The translations under genes were made by a program, and so were the position numbers. A stretch of DNA of 64,000 nucleotides, from assembly GCA_033026295.1 (NCBI GenBank), contig CM065180.1, forward strand, positions 24,357,023 through 24,421,022, written 5' to 3'. Below, piece after piece: positions 47,974-61,005 of this stretch; the first letter of the stretch is position 1; each line of letters opens with the position of its first letter. The notes beneath the pieces were generated by a model. The model was not told the DNA's origin. It saw only the letters and a program-made list of their open reading frames with translations, and ran no database searches. Source of the DNA: Channa striata. Its lineage: Eukaryota; Chordata; Actinopteri; Anabantiformes; Channidae.

Positions 47974-50829
47974 GCTTTGTCTTGTGTATTTCACTTGTTT
48001 TGGTGTGCATGCATATGTGGGTGGATGGGTGGGTGAGTTTGTGCAATGATTCAGTTATTTGTAATTAAGGAAACTCAGTGAGCTGGAGGTATGATTCAGA
48101 GGAATTTATTAGCCCCATGTGAAGTGCTCTGTCAGGAAAAGGCTGAAAAGAAGAAAGAGCTTTTCACTTAGTCAGATAAATGTTCAAATAAAATGGCTGC
48201 TATGCAATAAAATAAGGACTTCAATAAAAACCACAATATTCTAGTAAGTCTGCACTGAAGCAGGGTAATATGTAAATAAAAAGAGAAGCAATCATTTGCA
48301 TATCATTTAAAAGCTGTTATGGATTCTAAATGTTATGTTTGTTCAGTTCAAGAAAGTTGAGGAGGCTGAAACAAATAAACTGGAAAAGCTTCATAATGCA
48401 GAAAAAAAATCACCTGGTGGCAGAGAATAAATAACATAAGCAGTTCACAAACCTGTTTTACTGTAATTCTCTTTGAATGTTTCTCAAGACAGTTTGAGCT
48501 TTTTATGAACGTTTTCTCTAGATTTCAGTGACTTTATTTCTTAAGTGAGTTCTGCTTTTCGCTGAGAGTGAGAGGCATATTTCTAAATTTGACTCATATA
48601 GTCATTTTTTAAAAGTATAAGATTAGTTTCCCCCTCACACTACCTCTGACTTTAAAAATATGATAATTATCACATTGATATAACAACATACAGTACAGCA
48701 CACATAGCATTCAGACAGAGATAATTACTTTGATGTGATTTCCTCCACACCCCAGCCTTTCGGTAAAAAGTGATAGTAGTTGCCTAGAAGTCGTCAGAGT
48801 GGCTGTGATTATAGGTAACTTGTAAGTAATGTCAGTCAGCTGAAACTGAAAGAGTCTGATTTGTTTGAAAACAAATTATTGCGTCAGGGAAATGTAATGA
48901 GGTTGTCGGTACCTCTGCAGTTTGAGTGTGGCTCTACATTATAAAGTCTGATTAGAAAGAACACGACTCTTCATGGGGTTTGATGCAGGGAAAGGGACGG
49001 CTGGGTGAAGCTGTGCAGCTGCAAGTTCAAGCTTAAATTGCAATTTGTAGCTTTATAAGTTCAGTAAAGTTCAAGCCTATTTTTGTAACAATCACACTGT
49101 TTGTTCTTTATCAGGACAAAATAGAGGAATGGTTGTGGGAAAAAAACACGTTTTACCCGAAATCATGCGACCCCAGTTTATATACACCTTGTTTTCTTGT
49201 CATTTTCTTACAACAAAAAATGGATCCTATCAAGAAGTTTCCTTGAGGTTACACATTCAGCTATCCGAACAATCCGTGCAGATAATCCCTCACATTTAAA
49301 AGAAAGTGTGGAGATGCACAAACAGTACACACGTGCACAAATGGAAGCAATCGCAGTGTAAAGGCGTGTGGATCGATGAGCAGGCCGGAACGTCCCTCAC
49401 ATTAATCTAATGCGTCCACCCCAGTGCCAACGGTGCTCAGAGATAATATGTTCTCAGTAATGCGTTGAGGAAGTTAATTCACGTTTGGCAAAATGCAGCT
49501 TTGCAGCTTTTACCCACTCTTGGTGTCTTCATTTTTGTTGTTGCAGGCCATGAAGTATTAACGAATGATGAGTGATTCTCCCTTCTCTGCTTTGATTAGT
49601 GCAGTTACCGGTCCACTGAGTGAGCTCGTTAATGTACTCTTAAGTCTAATTCAAATTAATTTCCTCTGTTAGTTATGTCAGCTGTAACTTATTTGTCTGC
49701 TGTAATTGAAATGCTGCGGCTTCTCCAATGTGCTGCAGACAGGTGAGACAGGAAAGGACAAGAAGAATGTGAGATTGAGACTTAGCTGTAAAGAAATGGA
49801 CTCACAAACAAGGCCCGTCATTGTCCGAGAGTCACAGCAAACCAGATCCACATGGTGCCTGTGCAGACTCCAGGCTGGTGGCGCAGACCTTTGGCTGTGG
49901 CAGGAGGCCACTGCCATGACACATTGTGTGACATGTCAGTCGACTGGACTCTGCACCTGCGTCTGTTATGTATTTTAATGGATCCTACTGTTTTTGGAGC
50001 AAATTCCATTTTGGTCTGATACGAACTTTTACTAAACACTGGAAACATTCTGAGTGTTCAAAATGCATCACACTATTGGTGTCACACATTTGTGTTGGAA
50101 CATTCCAGACTCTGTCTCATTGTGATAAACAAATGTAAAAGCTAATGAACCCAAACTTACATCTTAGCATTGTGAGAGAGGGAGAGTGCACAGCAGCCTT
50201 AAGGTAATCTGCATTGACCGTAAAGCTGCCGCAACAGTTTGTATTTACAGCAAACGTCAAAATAGTGTTTTATTCTGCAGGACCATTTAAAATTGACTGT
50301 CACAGTTCTGTTTTCTTTCATTAGTAATGCATAATTGAAGATCTAAGAGCTTCTAGATTATTGATATTCACGGCTTTGTTTAAGATGTTTGAAGGCTTTT
50401 TGTTTCATGTGTTGCATACTTACACACTACAATAGTGGAGCTGTTTATGGCCTTAAACATTTTGTACATTTTATGAGATTTTTCACTCCGTATTGGCTGT
50501 TAAAACACTTTTGTTCGGTCTTCGCAAGTGGTTATTAAGCCTTTATGCAGTTGAGAATGGTGGTGGACCACAAAGTAGCTGAGGTCAGTAAATTAAAGGG
50601 GGGTTGCAGTGAGTGTGACGTTAATCCAGCGTAGCTTTGACCTCTGACCCTTTGGGAAATGGCCAGCTTTTTTGGACACCTGATCCCAGAGTAATTTAAG
50701 GCACAGCGGAATGTCAGCTCACTCGCCTCTCAGGTCGCATTCACCTGTTTGTTAACTAACCGGATAGAACCTGGGGGGGAGGGGGTTGCAGTGGCCTTGA
50801 TTACCAGCTAAACACTTTGGAACTGAAGC

Positions 50830-50833
<4 letters not shown>

Positions 50834-50886
<53 letters not shown>
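50834..50886. repeat. (TG)n microsatellite, longest in the window
   Basis: About 26 TG dinucleotides without interruption. Good Z-DNA-forming sequence and probably highly polymorphic. Confidence 0.95.
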
Positions 50887-50888
<2 letters not shown>

Positions 50889-52949
50889 CAACCAGGAAGT
50901 AAGTGTACATGTGAATGAATTAAGATCAACCTGTCCCACACTGTCTAAACGACCTTTTAGAATTTTTGCAGTTGTTTGTGCGCCGCCTCCCTTTTCTCTA
51001 CAAATACCACAGTGGATTAGATTAGCACTATTCTTTGTAGTCAGTACAAGAGATTGTGTTTTCTGTCCTGAGTTGTGTAACAAGCCACTGGATCCAGCGT
51101 AGCCCCTCCGCTTTGGTTATCTCACTGGGCGACCTTTCTCTGAGGTTTATCTCCTCTCCCCTATAAACCACATGCTCCCTGCTGCAACACTTCTCTCACC
51201 TCTGCCAACATGTCTGTTTTATTTCTGAACTGGAAATTGGAGCGATGCGATGTCTCATTATTAACTCGTCACTGTTTATGAACACCGGTCCCTGAGACCA
51301 GGTGTGAAGGTGCAGATGCACGTTCTGTTGAGCTGAATCAGAAAAGTCTGGCTGAGCATTACTTAAGTTGTGCGAGTTTTGCATGTCATCATTTTTATAC
51401 TGCGCAGCTCTTGCTTCATTGACTATATTTTTGCTTCCTTTTTATGTAGAATCTCCTTCTCAGTAATCCATTGTTTAATTGAGGTATACTTCTCCTGATG
51501 TGCCGCCTCTCTGAAGGCTGTGGTCGGCCGCACACAGCCGTGCAGTCAGCTGCTGCTGGGGACCCCTGTGAGTTTGTGCTCCCATTCCATCAAAAACCAC
51601 CTTTTGTTTTAACTCCTTAAAAGGTGGTCTGGTGTCTGCACCACAGATAAACAGTCACAGCTCTGTATTAACACTGTGGAAAACTGAACCCCCTGATAGA
51701 AAACGGTTGCACCTAAGAGAGGTCCCTGCACAGACACGACATTCCTGCAGCCGACCGTTGAGGCCGAATCAAAGCCAGCTGAGACACGTGACCCCGGCTT
51801 GGTCTGTTGGTTTGTGATCCCGCAGGCTGCTGTATATGGTCAGGATTCTTGGAGCACAGAGGAGATTTCCTCAGAAGCCCGGGAGGAAAAAAAGCAGGAG
51901 GAGGGTCGCCAAGAGACACAGCCATGTTAGGATGGACAAATCTAAATTTTTAGTAGCACCTCCTTCAATTTGCCCTGGCTTGACCGCCCCCACTGTTACC
52001 CCACAGCCTCACAGGCCTCAGCTGTTTTGCTATTGCGTGTGGGTTCATTCGAGGCTCTCATGCTCAACAGTGTACTTGATGAAAGGGTGGGGGCCGTGCT
52101 GGAGAAAGAGGGAGGAGCTGGCCTACATTTTGCCCTCTGCTTCCAGTGCTTTAGCACTATGTGGATTTCCACAACGGGCCGCTTGACTCATGCTTATTTT
52201 TGGCTAAAATGAAGGCTGCCAGGCATCAGGAAAGTGTAAGATTACACCAGATGGTAGCTCTGAAACTATTTTAACATGGAGCTGCTTTAACACAAAGTAT
52301 TTCTCCCTCTGAGCTAATTTAACATTGTTCACTGCAGTTGTTAATAAATTTTCATTCAATTTTCATTTTTTTACAAACAAGCTTTCACTTTGCCATTATG
52401 GGTTTTTGAGTGTAGAGTGACATTAAAATGTCAACTGAAGAGCTGGGAATAGTTTCACTATTTTCCTGTTGGGAATTATATCAAGTTTTGATTAGAGGTT
52501 AATGATTTTGTTGCAGGTCCGATTCATACATCAGCTGGAAAAAAAATAGCTATGAAGTCAACATGACCAGCTCCACTGAGGAACATATTGTTCACTTGAC
52601 AAGCCAGTCATGATGTGGTCATTGCAACAGTACATTTTGTTGAGAAGTTGCAGTTTCAGAACCCTAAATTACATGCAGTGTTAATTGTTTTCTATATATA
52701 AAGCTTCACATTCTTGTGGTATTGTGAATTGTGTTAGCCTTGTTGTATTTAAGAATTTCCCCATTTTTTTGACCAAAAAACGACAGCCTTCGTCAGTTTG
52801 TACACACTTCAGGATCACCAAGAACAACTCACAGTTTGAGTTTCCGTTCCATGAGGTGGTAAAGTTTTTGTCACTCCCCTCTTCATGTTGCATTGGGCTT
52901 ATATTTTTCTTGTGAATTGTGAAAGTTAAAACTTTGAATAATACAGAAT

Positions 52950-54040
52950 TTCATTAAATTAAATTTTATTTGCATAGCTTCAATTCACAACAAAGTTACC
53001 TCAGACAGTTTACATAATAAGTTCAAGACAATATCAATATGTAGATAAAACCCAACAAATTCCCCTCGGACAAGCTACAGGCAACAGTGGAGAGAGGGAA
53101 ACTGCCTTTAACGGAGGAAACCTCCAGCAGAACCAGGCCTTCACCGGATGGGGTGAGTGGAAAGTGGAGAGAAAAGAAATATTACTACCCGAAGTTACTA
53201 CAGGAGAAGGAAGCTTTTTCAAAAGGGAAAGTTTTAAAACTAGACTGTCTGCCACCACGATCTATCCTGGAAGCTGGTCGTGAAGGAGCGGAGCTTGATA
53301 GCCAAAGGTTCTGCTTCCCTTTGTACGTTCGGAGGCTCTGGGAACCACAACTAGGTCTACACTCTGGGATTTAAGCTTTATTAGTGAAAAACAGTGCTCT
53401 GACGTCTTTTACGTTTGATGGAGTTTGGCCATTAAGAGCTTTAAATTGAAATTTGTACGGTCCGCCAGCCTCTTGTTAATTCCAGCCAGTATTCTTTCTG
53501 CAGTGTTTTGGATTATTGGGGGCTTTTTAGGGAATTATTGGGACATCCTAAGGGCAGGGAATTACAGTTGTCCAATCTAGCAGCAACAAAAGCAAAACTG
53601 GATGGACAAGCACGGACACAGTAGCACTGGAGGCTTATTGGGGGATTTTCATCCCAAATGCAGTGTCTTTAGAAGTCTGAGATTATTGGACATCCACGCC
53701 TTTATGTCTTTTAGGCATGTCCGAAGTTTGGCTAATCAATGTGTTTGCTTTCATACATAGATATAGCTGGCTGATATTTATTACAAAGTGAAAAGTATTG
53801 CTCCTAGCAGAGAGCTCGTTTGTCATAAGATATGATTTAAACCAACCTAGTGCAGGTCTTTTAATCCCAGTTACATGTTCCAGTCTGTCATAAAATGACA
53901 TTAAATACTTACTGGTGTCAAATACAGTAGTAAGATGTAACAGGATGAGCATAAAGACAAATCTGTGGGAAGTTGAGAGAAGCTCGTGGTGACTTTTAGT
54001 CTTCAGATTACTCATGCGCAAGTTCTCTTATAATTACTTT
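52950..54040 (-). mobile_element. L2/Rex1-like LINE fragment with reverse-transcriptase remains, copy 3
   Basis: On the minus strand, 5' to 3', a decayed reverse-transcriptase segment (about 54020-53690) reads TTVFDTSKYLMSFYDRLEH and then ALGWFKSYL. These align with the DLSAAFDTVDH..LLDRLE and LDWFKSYL motifs of CR1/L2-clade enzymes. A middle part follows with LNGQ-type wording (TCTTAATGGCCAAACTCCAT). The shared 3' tail closes it: GCCTGGTTCTGCTGGAGGTT and TTTAACGGAGGAAACC on the plus strand, then the AATTTAATTTAATG end near 52955. Stops and indels show it is dead. Confidence 0.75.
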
Positions 54041-55934
54041 GCAAATATATTTTTTTACAATTTTAAAAATAAATGGGACGTTGGATATCTGTCTGTAATT
54101 TGCTAAAACCAACAGTACAAGCCGAGCTAATTTAGGGAGGCGTTTGATTAGGGGTTTAGATGATGGTTTAGAAGAAGCAGTGTGAGGTCAGGGTGTGACT
54201 GAAACAATGAGTTTATTTACATTGTGAGAACAAGCGCTTGGTTCTAATTGTGAGCGGAGCGGCACCATCTCAGTTTGGGTTTCCAGTACGGCCGTTGGCT
54301 GGTGCATGTGTTTGGTTTAAAGGCACCGATCGCCCAGGTCGGGCCCCTCGTCGGCTCCTGGACCTGAACCTGAGCCTGACCTTGTAGCAGCTGAGTCAAC
54401 AAAACCTGCAAGAGACAGTACTTTTAAAAGTCCCTGCTAACTTTGCACCTTAAAATCTTTTTGATATGAACAGTGAAAAATATGATAGTCTTTTTACACA
54501 AGGCTGTAATAGCTGACTGACAGCTGTTGTCATCAGTAATCACTGTTAATAACCATCATTATTGTCACATCTTGAACAATACCCCGTGTTAGTGATATTG
54601 TTGCATAAACTCCGCAGGACCGTCACATGGTGGTTGAAAGCAAAACAGCCATGTGTTAGCAAAAAATGTTGGAGCGGCACTTTAACAAAAAGTGTTGTCA
54701 CACGTTGTGTTGACAATACAAGCAACTGTGACTTTATGTTTTTTTCCTAAATGGTTTCAGCACAAAAGGTTCCATATTAGACATGGACCTCTTCATTTTG
54801 AGAATGTTTTATGAACTCAGTGTTTCCAATAAAGACGACACATCTGCTTTGGTTGCGTCACAGCTTCTGTCCATTGTTTGCCTCAGGCTTTTTGTGAACC
54901 ATCGTTCAGCTCGTCAGCCGAGCCGTTTTTGAAGATTTGCCATCTTGTTTAATGAGCATCGGTGGCGAAGCAGCTTAAAAATCACCATAAATGCCTTAAA
55001 TAGAAAACCTGGGTCGTTTTTGGGTCCGTGCTTGTCTCTGCACTGATCTGAAACATGCCTGATTTATAAATAGTCACGACAGCATTTTCCTGTTTTATCT
55101 GTCATGTTTTGCTCTTTGTTTCTGTGTTCCCGCCACTCCCGTTGTCTGTAAACACCGATATCAGACGTGTCTGTCTGCGCACATGCACGCCAGCAGCACC
55201 TGTGATTGTGACTTTCCACAAGGTCACTGAGACTGGATGTCATCCAAAGTCAACAGTGAGAGGTCGGGTTCAAAGGAAAGAAGCACTGGAGTTTCAAACA
55301 TCTAGAGGCGGCTGAATTACAGGCTCAAACGCTTCAGAGTGCCTCTCTTTTTCCGTCTCTGGCTGAAATGCATCACATGTGACTGCTGACCTCATTTTTC
55401 GATGTGGATGGGGAGCTGAAAACAAAAACACAGTGAGGCTAATTTGCACAGACACATACCCACCCCCACACGGCACCGTCCTGGGCCCCCCCTGACTGAG
55501 CCTCTAAAACCAAAACAAACATTCCGCACTCGCAGTAACGCTGGCAGCCCTGTGTTACTCAACTGCACCGGCTGCATGCTGTCTGGTGTTGTGTAACGCC
55601 GTCGTCACAGCCCTCGAACCTGCACCACCACGCTGATGGCTGGAGATAAGACCTTTGTGAGCACGCCGTTTTCCCGGCAGACACAACACAAACAACCAAA
55701 AGCACCACGTCACGTGTCGAAGTCTTCGAAACTCAGTCGCGATCAAACGCTTTGTTTATTCGTTTCCGCTGCGCTGCAATGCCCGTACCACATTACCAGT
55801 AAAAGCTTTATGATGCTGTGTGTCATAAAAGCTTCGATAGCCATGAAGCCACTGTTTAGAGGAGATTAGACATTAATGGCCACTCTGTTTTAGCAGCGGC
55901 TCAGGCCTTATGCTAACAGTGATATTAGTGTAGA

Positions 55935-56115
55935 TATTATGGGGCTCAGTTGTCCATGAACCACAGGGTCATTGGTTCAACTCCCGATCCTCCGGGCTAC
56001 AAGTTAAAGTGTCCCTGGGCAAGACATTGAACCCCCAAGTTGTCCCTAGTATGTGCTACTTACTTGAAAGTTGCTTTGGGTAAAACGTGTCAGCTAAATG
56101 CAAACGTAATATGGA
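55935..56115 (+). mobile_element. tRNA-derived SINE (V-SINE-like)
   Basis: The head GGGGCTCAGTTGTCCATGAA with GGTTCAACTCCC is a Pol III box B of tRNA type. Next comes the core GTGTCCCTGGGCAAGACATT and GAACCCCCAAGTTG, and the tail GTTGCTTTGGGTAAAACG with TCAGCTAAATGCAAACGTAA. The order head-core-tail fits a near-complete teleost SINE. Box A is degenerate. Confidence 0.72.
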
Positions 56116-57360
56116 AGTATCCCGTCTAAGTAAAGTACATATTGTGAGTGTGTGCCTGGGGTTTTTTAATTTAATTTCGCATTATTTTGCCACACCAATG
56201 TCTTCCAGAGATATTGGACCTTAAACATTTTTATACTTGTGGCCAAAGAAAAGCCAACATTAGGACTAAAAGATAAAAACCCACAGTTTCGTCGTTCTGT
56301 ACGACAAAGTCTATTGCATTGTAAAAACAACTTATGCTGCTTTCACTAAGAACATGTAGATGGAGCACATCAACTAACAAGCCGCCATCAACTAAACACA
56401 AACTGAGACTGAGTTTTAGCTGTCATGCAGCTGCTGCACATGCCAGTCTGGCTGATAAAAGGCAAGTGGGTGTTACTGAATTAGTGTCGTCTCTGTGAAA
56501 CTTTCTTTTCATTCTTGCAGTTAATGTCTCGGCCTTTGCGGTGACACACGGTGATAACTGCTGCAGTGATGTAACTGTATTGTGATTGTTTTACGTCTTT
56601 CAGGCAGGGAAGTTGCGCAACAGAGCCCTTTTTGAACATTAAGCAGGAACTCTCGCTCTGCAGAGGGATTTCAGATGTGTGAGCCCACTCATCTCATCCA
56701 CCCATCTCCAGAAAGTGGCACGTGGTTTAGCAGTGTGTGCGTGGCTGTCTCTGGAGGGCTCGGGTGGAGCTGCAGACTCTGTGGTATTCATACCACCCAC
56801 AGCTCTTACATCATATCTATAACCCTCTGTCTTGGCAGAGTGCTGCAGGTGGGGCTGCTGTTTGTGTGTGTTTGGGTGGGGCCGCTTCTCTGGCTTCAGT
56901 CAGTCGATGGCGTGGTGGTCCAACAGGAAGGAAGCCCATGGGGTGAATGACACAGGCGTCTTTGTTTTTGCTCCCCCTCCCCCGTGTTCCCCTCTGGCCC
57001 TCCGTTATTCGCTCCACCATGGAGCGTTTCAGTCCGGTTGTTGCGGAATTGTGGTCAGACACCTGTCTCCTCGTTCTCTCTGGACTGTTTCTCACACCCT
57101 GACAGGAGCTGTCGGAAGCTGCTGCTGCAGAGGTGCAGGGGAACAGCCTCTTGCCCCAGTGTGGTGCAGGTTCACTGCTGCATTTGCATTCTGCTGTGCT
57201 GAAGGGGGCTTGTTAGTGATGGGGATTCCGCTGAACTGCAGGTGGAAGTGGAGAAGTTGCCGAGGCATCAGATTTTTCAGACACAAAGAGGAATTGGGTC
57301 ACAAATACAGTGAAAAGTGGATCAGTGTTTAAAGACCATCTTTAGTCAGGCTGAGTTTTT

Positions 57361-57375
57361 TGTTTTTTTTTTTTT
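57361..57375. repeat. poly-T run
   Basis: Fifteen or so T next to the retroelement-type tail at 57392. Confidence 0.85.
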
Positions 57376-57391
57376 TACACTGAGTTGTGCT

Positions 57392-57480
57392 TATAAGATA
57401 AGATAAGATAGAACTTTATTAATCCAACAGTGGGGAAATTCTTGTGTTTTTAGCAGCCATAGACAAGGAACACAGAAACT
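57392..57480 (-). mobile_element. retroelement 3' end with (TATCT)n tail
   Basis: Plus strand reads AAGATAAGATAAGATAG, AACTTTATTAATCCAACAGT, GGGGAAATTC. Its reverse complement is the familiar teleost non-LTR element ending GAATTTCCCC...AATAAAGTT(C)TATCT. The upstream limit of the element (towards 57800) could not be set, and no coding remains were recognised. Confidence 0.5.
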
Positions 57481-59527
57481 GCACAGAACAATGTGCATCA
57501 CAAATTAACAGAAAGGCATTTAGATTTAAGGGTAAAAACTAAAATATATACATATTTACATTGGAAAATGTAACAGATGAATAAAAATAAAAATATACAT
57601 TCTTATTTATGAATAAAACATAATCCGCTGGCCCCCATCCGCCTGTGACCTCTTGATCGTATGGGTGAGGTGTGTGCTCAGCCTCAGTGTGTGAACCATA
57701 TGTAGGAAGAAGCTGAATCATACCATGAACAGCTCTTCAACCAAAGTCGCCCCATTCAGGTAAAACCGGTGACAGACTGAGGAAGCCCTACAGGATGCAG
57801 GTGGTGGAGGTCTTGAGCAGTTTTAACCTAAATCTGACCCAGATTCTCAGGCATCCCGGAACTGGTCCCCAGAAGTGGGTCACACTGCTTTTCCGCTTCA
57901 GGAACTTCCCTCTCAGGCTTTGTCTGTCTTTTCTGCAGAAAACTCCAAACCAGGAAGGATCAAATGCGTGTCACTGGGAAGACAACGTTCTTTGGGTGTT
58001 GGCGTCAGTGTGGCAGTTCCCGCCCTCCTCCTAAGCTCACTTCTGGTGAATCATTCTTTGACAAGCTGTCTGACGCTATTGATTTCAGATGATCTACACA
58101 CAACTAAACAGACCAACTTCCACATGTGAAGGTCATTCCCCACTTCACAGACATCCCTCTGATGAACTGGACTTTATCAGGTTAAATGCTACTGTAATTT
58201 GCCACCGTGTGTTCGTTAATGTCAGTGTATTTGAGAAAGGAAGTGTAAATTTGGGCAAGAGTTGGGAGAACAGCTGTGTGTTTGCCAGTGTTTACTGGTG
58301 ACACGACTGCATGATTTAGACCCAGTTCCTGAAGCAGGATGTTCCTGATAGAAACATTTACTATTTCATCTTTACTGGTGTCAAAAAAGCTTTACGAGCA
58401 AAAGTTAATGTCAGTTATATCAGATCAGTAATAATAAGAGTCCATCAGTGCACGATGACCTTACAGGTATTGATCAGGGTGTCGCTCCACTTTTTCCCAT
58501 TCAGTTTATAATTCAGCAAGTCTCTAGATCAAACTGAGGGACTGTCATGATTAGTTGAGTGGTAATAGTAGGAAACAAAAGCATTGGTAGAAGCTTTTGA
58601 TTTGGAAAAATAACGCTGACAACGCCACAGTGAAAACGGGAAATCTGTATTTCTCTTGCGTTGAATGTTTTAAGTTAATGTCTGAATTGAAAATGCATGT
58701 AATGAAAGTAAAAGTACTCGATGCTAAAACGTTGTGACAGATGTATGATTGTTTTTACTCATGCGTGGATGTTCTTCTGTACAAGTACTTTGCTAGTGAA
58801 CGTGAGATGCAGCTCGTTGTCCTCGGACTCACCACAGTGTAGGACATACTGTTGTAAGGTCTTGTATTCAAAATGCTGTGTACAAATAATTATCAGACAG
58901 ATGTTAAGTAGTAAAATTAGTCACTGTGCAGAATGACTTCTGAAAGGTGGTTTTAGATTATAAGCACGAATGTGTTCATCGCTGTACGGGATGGTGTTAT
59001 GGAAAATTAGTAAATGATCTCAAATTGTAACTTTAGTTGTACCTGTACCTTGACTAGATATACTTAGTTACTTTATCTTGAAAACAGCATCGCTGTGGTG
59101 TTGGGGTCCACCCTGCATCCTTTCCTGCTCACTCAGTCTTTTCTGCTTTGCTAACACCCTTGCCCCCAGCTGCAAAGGGGAACCAGGTAAAGCGGGGTCA
59201 TGTTTCTGCTCTGCTTGCCGGGGGCATCTCTGCTGCCAGAGACGTGGATGGAGCCATAACCTTCATCGACCAGCACTCTCCCTCTCTCCCCTCTTCCTGT
59301 TCACACTGACCTACTTTCGTCCTGACCTGTTTACGCAGGCTCCGCTGCTGCGGCAGCGGATCAAGTCGAATCAGGAGAATGTGGGACGCGGCAGAAAGCT
59401 GCAGGGAGTGTCTCAGTGTAGAATCCCATGGGTGCTAGGTAGCAGTGTTGGTCATTGTGTGTTTAGAGATCGAGCCGCACTAAAGGCTGGAGTTCAGTGG
59501 GAATTTAACTTGTGTGCATGTGAAGGA

Positions 59528-59529
<2 letters not shown>

Positions 59530-59559
<30 letters not shown>
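59530..59559. repeat. (TG)n microsatellite
   Basis: About 14 TG dinucleotides. Confidence 0.9.
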
Positions 59560-59560
<1 letters not shown>

Positions 59561-60849
59561 TAAGACTGAGGGCATTGTGAAGGGCACTGATGCGTCAGCC
59601 TCAAAGATGTGCTTTGTTTGCAGGCTTGGATCAAGTTAGTACACTGGGTTAACTTCACTCCCCTTTTCCTGCTTCCTCCCTTTGCCCTTTATGTTGCCAT
59701 GAGCGTGACCCCATTTTGACTTGGAAGAGGGCGGGAGACGAGCCAGAGGGATTATTTAAGAGGCACTGTGTATCATTAAAGCATAATCAGCAAATTGTGT
59801 AATATGTTTTTATATTACATTCAATTGCTGCCATAGCCTGGGTCTGCACTTGGCATTCTGTGTTAAAGGAGACAGAGAATGCCGGGACGTGGTCGGGGAG
59901 CTGGGGAGCTTGGCAGCAACAGCCGGACTCAGATTGGCTCTGACAGGCCTTTGTCCTGCACATCACACAGCTCTGACTCTCCCTGCTTGGATATGCACTG
60001 TTTAGTCTTGATTGTTGCTCCTCTGCTGGGAATATTTCAGCGGGTCACACCGGGATTGTTTAGATTAGTAGCAGAGACACACCAGGAGATTTGGTAGGAA
60101 TATGCACGTAAGTTGGTAGCAATTACCAAAGCAATAAGCAGGTAATGTGATATACCTTTGTGTTTTGTTTCTGCTGATATTACTATGAATTTAGCAAGAA
60201 ACTGGGGATTTGGCCTTTTCCAGCTCTGTTTCATGGTCATTGCATAAGAATTATCAGGTGTTTATGGTTGTACATTTTGCTGCTCAGTTTCATGTTATTA
60301 ATCAGAAATGACCGGGGTTGCAGCAAACAGCTGTGGCTCTCGATGTTTAGTTTGACCTAGTGTTAGCATGAAATGAAGTGGGCTCCTGTGAGTGTGAATG
60401 TAGGCTTAATATTATTGGTGTGTACTTACCATGACAGGGAAACGCAGAGCCGGCCCTGAAGAAGCCCTGAGTGAAAAAGAGTTTGTAGCGTAAAGTGTGA
60501 CAAAATCAGTTCGAACACGTTATACTAACTCTTTGAGGTCTCAGTAAACCCCTCGTCTTCCTTAATGACCCACATTCACGAACAACTCTTTGGTTGCTGA
60601 GATCGTTTACCGGCCACCTTGGCCATGTAATTCTGACAGACGGAAATGGCGCGTGGTGACAGCTGCAGACCTGGCCTACGGTTTCCTTCAGTCCACGTGG
60701 TGGAATGACTTGACTGAACACCATCCACTCTGCTCTGTGTTGGTCCCTGTGTGTCCTAGCAGGTTGCCAGGGTTTCACCCTTTACCCTGTTGATCACCAA
60801 ATTATGTCTGAAAATGAAAACTTGATAAGTTCTGATAATAACATAAGAT

Positions 60850-61005
60850 AATAAAAGTCAAGTCCTTTCCCAGTCGTCCATCTCAAACCTCAATCAAGTC
60901 TCAAATCATAACTACCATGTCAAATTCAAGTCCTTTATCAGTGGGGACTGACTAGCAGTGACTTGAGTCAAGTCATGTGACTCCAGTCCCCCACCTCTAA
61001 TATTT
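60850..61005. repeat. interspersed repeat with GTCAAGTC / CAAGTC words
   Basis: Repeated near-copies of TCAAGTC (AAAGTCAAGTCC, CAATCAAGTCTC, TTCAAGTCC, TGAGTCAAGTCATG) end at CCAGTCCCCCACCTCTAAT. This wording is common in teleost genomes as a dispersed non-autonomous element. Class and borders are not certain. Confidence 0.5.

Noticed and set aside
51836..52186. 116-codon basic open frame
   Set aside because: No known domain, no splice context and no codon-use support; treated as a chance frame.
55935..56010. tRNA gene
   Set aside because: Box B is good but there is no cloverleaf with paired acceptor stem, and the SINE core follows directly.
59168..59190. Collagen-like words (KGEPGKAG) near a donor-like GTAAAG
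   Set aside because: Only two Gly-X-Y units, no flanking exon chain, and the surrounding frame has no collagen character.
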